8,899 nt of DNA from Deltaproteobacteria bacterium (GTDB lineage: Bacteria; Desulfobacterota; Desulfobacteria; Desulfobacterales; ETH-SRB1), in NCBI GenBank assembly GCA_030611115.1, contig JAUWQK010000042.1, positions 1-8,899 of the forward strand, read 5' to 3'. Shown here in pieces: positions 6,876 through 8,899 of this stretch. Position 1 is the stretch's first letter. Each line of letters begins with the position of its first letter. Made by a program: the position numbers and the translations under genes. The notes under the pieces are model-generated. The model saw only the letters and a program-made list of their open reading frames with translations, was not told the origin of the DNA and ran no database searches.

Positions 6876-6923
6876 AATTAATAGTTGACTGAAACTTATT
6901 GCCGTCAAATGAAAGAAGTCTCT

Positions 6924-7142
6924 TTACTTATTGAAAATAAGTTTGTCAAGAAATTTTTTTAGGCGCGACGAGACTTTCACCCGCTGGACAGAGGCCTTGT
7001 CGGCCACGGCCATAATTCTTGCTTCAAGAAGAATGTCCTTCCCCGAAAGACTCTGCGGATATCCGGAGCCGTCAATTCTTTCGTGATGTTGATAGACTCC
7101 TTTAAGAAATCCCTTGATTCTATCACATGCTAAATTCTCCAT
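6924..7142 (-). pseudogene. HD-GYP domain fragment
   Basis: A 72-codon frame whose middle part carries the second half of an HD-GYP phosphohydrolase domain: [11 protein letters not shown] (residues about 19-29) and ARIMAVAD (about 41-48). In the family these supply metal-binding His pairs and the GYP loop of cyclic di-GMP phosphodiesterases. The first metal-binding half (HD motif) is missing, and the sequence after VAD no longer follows the family, which normally continues into a helix and an R-P-Y motif. It is therefore a remnant, not a working enzyme. AAGGA stands 8 nt before ATG 7142, so a short peptide might still be made. It lies just downstream of the HDOD remnant and may derive from the same decayed locus. 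Confidence 0.65.
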
Positions 7143-7240
7143 TTTTCTGTTCCTTATTGGTTACCTATTTTTTTCAATGTTTCATGGTTATATTCACCGT
7201 TTTCATTTTTTCCGTTGTTTGCTTTCTTTAAGGAATGGTT

Positions 7241-7379
7241 TGTGTTCAAAATACATCACACCGCTTGCTGATGGATGTATCGTAATCCCTGAGCATCTTG
7301 TTTACTTCCATGCAATGGAGGGCAATGTGGGAAGATCGTCGATACGATCAAGCTTTTTAAATATTGTTTTTGAATCCAT
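7241..7379 (-). pseudogene. frameshifted N-terminus of an HDOD-domain protein
   Basis: Starting at ATG 7379 the minus strand encodes the typical beginning of an HDOD signalling protein, with DDLPTLPSIA at residues 14-23. Then one base appears to be missing near 7311-7312: the frame runs into a stop (TGG AAG TAA), while the neighbouring frame continues with the expected family sequence MEVNKMLRDYDTSIS before a stop near 7241. The rest of the HDOD domain (normally about 200 residues) is not found. This is a gene broken by a frameshift and a large loss. It lies 33 bp downstream of the response regulator gene and was probably its operon partner. The region 7143-7240 between the two remnants shows no recognisable protein in any frame. 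Confidence 0.68.
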
Positions 7380-7412
7380 GCTCGTTACTCGTTGCTGATT
7401 GAAGGATGTCTG

Positions 7413-8795
7413 TTAAGGCACTATATTAATCCGATCGTCTATAAGCTTGTTTTCTCCAAGTTTTTGAATAGAGCTGATTGACGATTTTTTGACCTTCATA
7501 CCCCCGGCAAGTAAAAGCCTGCCGTCTTTTAAACGAAGATCTCGCGTCAAAACCATACCTTCTTTCAATTTTTTATAACTAATCCACATGTCCTGCTTAT
7601 TTTCTTTTTTAGATAATTTTGCTTCTTTTGCTATTTTTATCAATTTTATTACAACATTGATATCATATTTCTGGTAAGCGCCAAGCTGAATGACTTTTGA
7701 TGCTACTTCTTCGATTATTTTTTCAGGATCTGTAACAGAAAAAATATTAACCGATGGACCAAAATATTTTCTTGCTTTGCCAATAATATATTTCATATCC
7801 TTGGGCCACATATATATTATATTGCAATAATCCGCCGCCGCTCTTATGATACGCGCCCCCAAAGGAATTTCGGTTTCTTTTAACCCATTAGGAAAACCAC
7901 TGCCGTCGAAGTTTTCATGATGATAAAGTACAATTTTAGCTACTTTGTCAAATTTTTCCACAGTTTCGAGACATACCGAAGCAATAACAGGATGCTGGTG
8001 GTACATTTTTAATTCCACCTCGCTCATATTTTTCTCATTTTTCAATAATATTCTTTGGGATAATCCCAATAAGCCGATATCATGTATCATACCGGCTATT
8101 TCAATTTGATCAAGCTCTTCGCTATCCAGCCCGTAATCTTCGGCAACACCTCTTGCAAGTTGCGCTACTTGTTTCATATATCTTCCCAGTTCGGGATTTA
8201 AATTTTCAATTAATGAAGACAACAATCGAATTGTGTCTAAAAAACTTTCTTCCAGTTTTTTGTTAGCTTCTTCTAAGTCTATATTTTTTTGCCTGATTTC
8301 CAGGGTTCTTTCGCTTACCTTTTCCTCCAGTTTTTTATTGAGTTCTTTGAGTTCTTTGTTTTGCGTATTCGTAAGTTCTAAAAGCCTCCGGTTTTCCAGC
8401 ACCAGTTCATACTGCTCAAGTGACTGTCGAACCTGAACCAGCAGCTCATCATCATCATTCCACGGTTTAGTCAGATACCTGTGAATTTTTCCTTTATTGA
8501 CGGCATCAACAACGGCATCCATATCAGAATAACCAGTCAAAAGATATCTGTACGCATCAGGAAAAATTTTCCTCGCTTTCTCCAGAAATTGAGTACCGGT
8601 CATTTCCGGCATACGTTGATCAGAGATAATCAGTGAAACAGGCTCTTCTAACGTGTTAAGCAGATCAAGCCCTTCCTTTCCGCCCGAAGCCGTTAAAATC
8701 CTGTAATCTTTTCTGCGTAAAATCCGTTCAAGCAATCTTGTAATAGAAACTTCATCATCTACAAGCAAAATGGAATGTTGATACTTGAGTGTCAC
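7413..8795 (-). CDS. response regulator with degenerate HD-GYP output domain
   Basis: A 460-residue two-component response regulator. Residues 1-120 form a receiver domain with acidic pair Asp13/Asp14, phospho-acceptor Asp59, Thr87 and Lys110. Residues about 125-190 are a charged coiled coil. Residues about 185-330 form an HD-GYP-like domain: HDIG (His238, Asp239), His268-Pro, HHENFDGSGFP with His292/His293, and a later Asp322. Two family positions are altered. The first metal-ligand His expected near residue 205 is replaced (GRYMKQV), and the Lys of HDIGK is Leu242. GYP is GFP. A C-terminal stretch (about 400-460, LKEGMVLTRDL, DGRLLLAGG) is a tail often seen after such domains. Cyclic di-GMP phosphodiesterase activity is thus doubtful; a sensing or binding role is possible. 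Start GTG 8795 is supported by AAGGAGG 7-8 nt upstream. No histidine kinase is in the window. Confidence 0.88.
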   Translation of the reverse strand: MTLKYQHSILLVDDEVSITRLLERILRRKDYRILTASGGKEGLDLLNTLEEPVSLIISDQRMPEMTGTQFLEKARKIFPDAYRYLLTGYSDMDAVVDAVNKGKIHRYLTKPWNDDDELLVQVRQSLEQYELVLENRRLLELTNTQNKELKELNKKLEEKVSERTLEIRQKNIDLEEANKKLEESFLDTIRLLSSLIENLNPELGRYMKQVAQLARGVAEDYGLDSEELDQIEIAGMIHDIGLLGLSQRILLKNEKNMSEVELKMYHQHPVIASVCLETVEKFDKVAKIVLYHHENFDGSGFPNGLKETEIPLGARIIRAAADYCNIIYMWPKDMKYIIGKARKYFGPSVNIFSVTDPEKIIEEVASKVIQLGAYQKYDINVVIKLIKIAKEAKLSKKENKQDMWISYKKLKEGMVLTRDLRLKDGRLLLAGGMKVKKSSISSIQKLGENKLIDDRINIVP

Positions 8796-8800
8796 TCAAG
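8784..8800. promoter_or_regulatory. perfect palindrome over the response regulator start codon
   Basis: CTTGAGTG-A-CACTCAAG on the minus strand is an inverted repeat with 8-bp arms around one base; as RNA it folds as a 7-bp stem with a GAC loop. The GTG start codon (8793-8795) lies in the stem and loop edge. The Shine-Dalgarno AAGGAGG lies directly upstream of the stem. It could control translation by hiding the start codon, or serve as a DNA operator. Confidence 0.6.
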
Positions 8801-8810
8801 ACCCTCCTTT
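8801..8810 (-). promoter_or_regulatory. strong ribosome binding site of the response regulator
   Basis: The minus strand reads AAAGGAGGGT here, a near-perfect Shine-Dalgarno sequence. It ends 5-8 nt before GTG 8795 and decides this start codon. The site abuts the palindrome that covers the start. Confidence 0.75.
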
Positions 8811-8816
8811 CTTAAA

Positions 8817-8840
8817 GCTAACGTGAGTTTACGGCTTAGC
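8817..8840. repeat. imperfect inverted repeat in response regulator leader
   Basis: GCTAA and TTAGC at the ends plus inner CGT and ACG can pair around a 6-nt loop, with a 2-nt bulge. It lies about 22 bp upstream of the response regulator start and would be in its mRNA leader if transcription begins further up. It is short and imperfect, so its significance is uncertain. No convincing promoter was seen between here and the window edge. Confidence 0.3.
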
Positions 8841-8899
8841 CATATTTCGCGGAATTCAAAACAATCAAAGTCTTAAATATCAATAAGTTATGTTGTCAT

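Larger units (their letters stand above)
6678..6923. other. AT-rich intergenic region upstream of EF-G
   Basis: About 246 bp without a gene. It holds the EF-G leader and promoter and the palindrome at 6850-6875. The ten-base word GCTATTACAA occurs twice (6708-6717 and 6868-6877), the second copy overlapping the palindrome. A weak 6-bp stem followed by T-rich sequence on the minus strand overlaps the promoter (about 6741-6758), but it is too weak to call a terminator. Confidence 0.5.

Noticed and set aside
7114..7398. 94-codon + strand frame with a hydrophobic segment
   Set aside because: It is antisense to the HDOD and HD-GYP remnants, has no good ribosome binding site, and its composition follows from the opposite strand.
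8233..8436. 67-codon + strand frame rich in serine
   Set aside because: It is the antisense of the coiled-coil region of the response regulator.

Overview
The window looks like a chromosomal segment of an AT-rich Gram-negative anaerobe, most plausibly a deltaproteobacterium (Desulfobacterota, possibly a Desulfobacterales-type sulfate reducer). This is inferred from four things: an EF-G of the mitochondrial/spd type, a response regulator with an HD-GYP-like output next to an HDOD remnant, a cobalamin-type radical SAM enzyme, and arrays of 7-bp repeats between genes. No rRNA, tRNA, CRISPR array or transposase gene was seen.

Layout. Positions 1-266 hold no convincing gene but end in a strong sigma70-type promoter that lies almost on top of the next start codon. 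On the + strand follow a B12-binding-domain radical SAM protein (267-1550), a TPR protein with a SPASM-like cysteine cluster (1561-3102), a 7-bp repeat array that can fold into a hairpin (3107-3189), and a small membrane protein built from two similar halves (3207-3575). The + strand unit converges with only 5 bp to spare on a minus-strand RecA/KaiC-like P-loop ATPase (3581-4276). Upstream of the ATPase lies a compound repeat island (4297-4590): a 7-bp array, a MITE-like element with 28-bp imperfect terminal inverted repeats, and a second 7-bp array in the opposite orientation. Next come a minus-strand EF-G (4593-6677) with its own promoter, an AT-rich spacer with a 9-bp-arm palindrome, and a decayed signalling region (6924-7379) with the frameshifted start of an HDOD protein and an HD-GYP fragment. 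A minus-strand response regulator with an HD-GYP-like output domain (7413-8795) closes the coding part. Its GTG start lies inside a perfect palindrome.

How the genes may work together. The radical SAM protein and the TPR protein are probably one transcript and may form an enzyme/partner pair. The cysteines in the TPR protein are placed like an auxiliary Fe-S cluster site, which the short radical SAM enzyme appears to lack. The response regulator and the decayed HDOD/HD-GYP genes are what is left of a signalling cluster. EF-G is a housekeeping translation factor located outside a str operon. The most unusual items are the radical SAM/TPR pair with its near-leaderless promoter, the nested repeat island, and the palindrome over the response regulator start codon.
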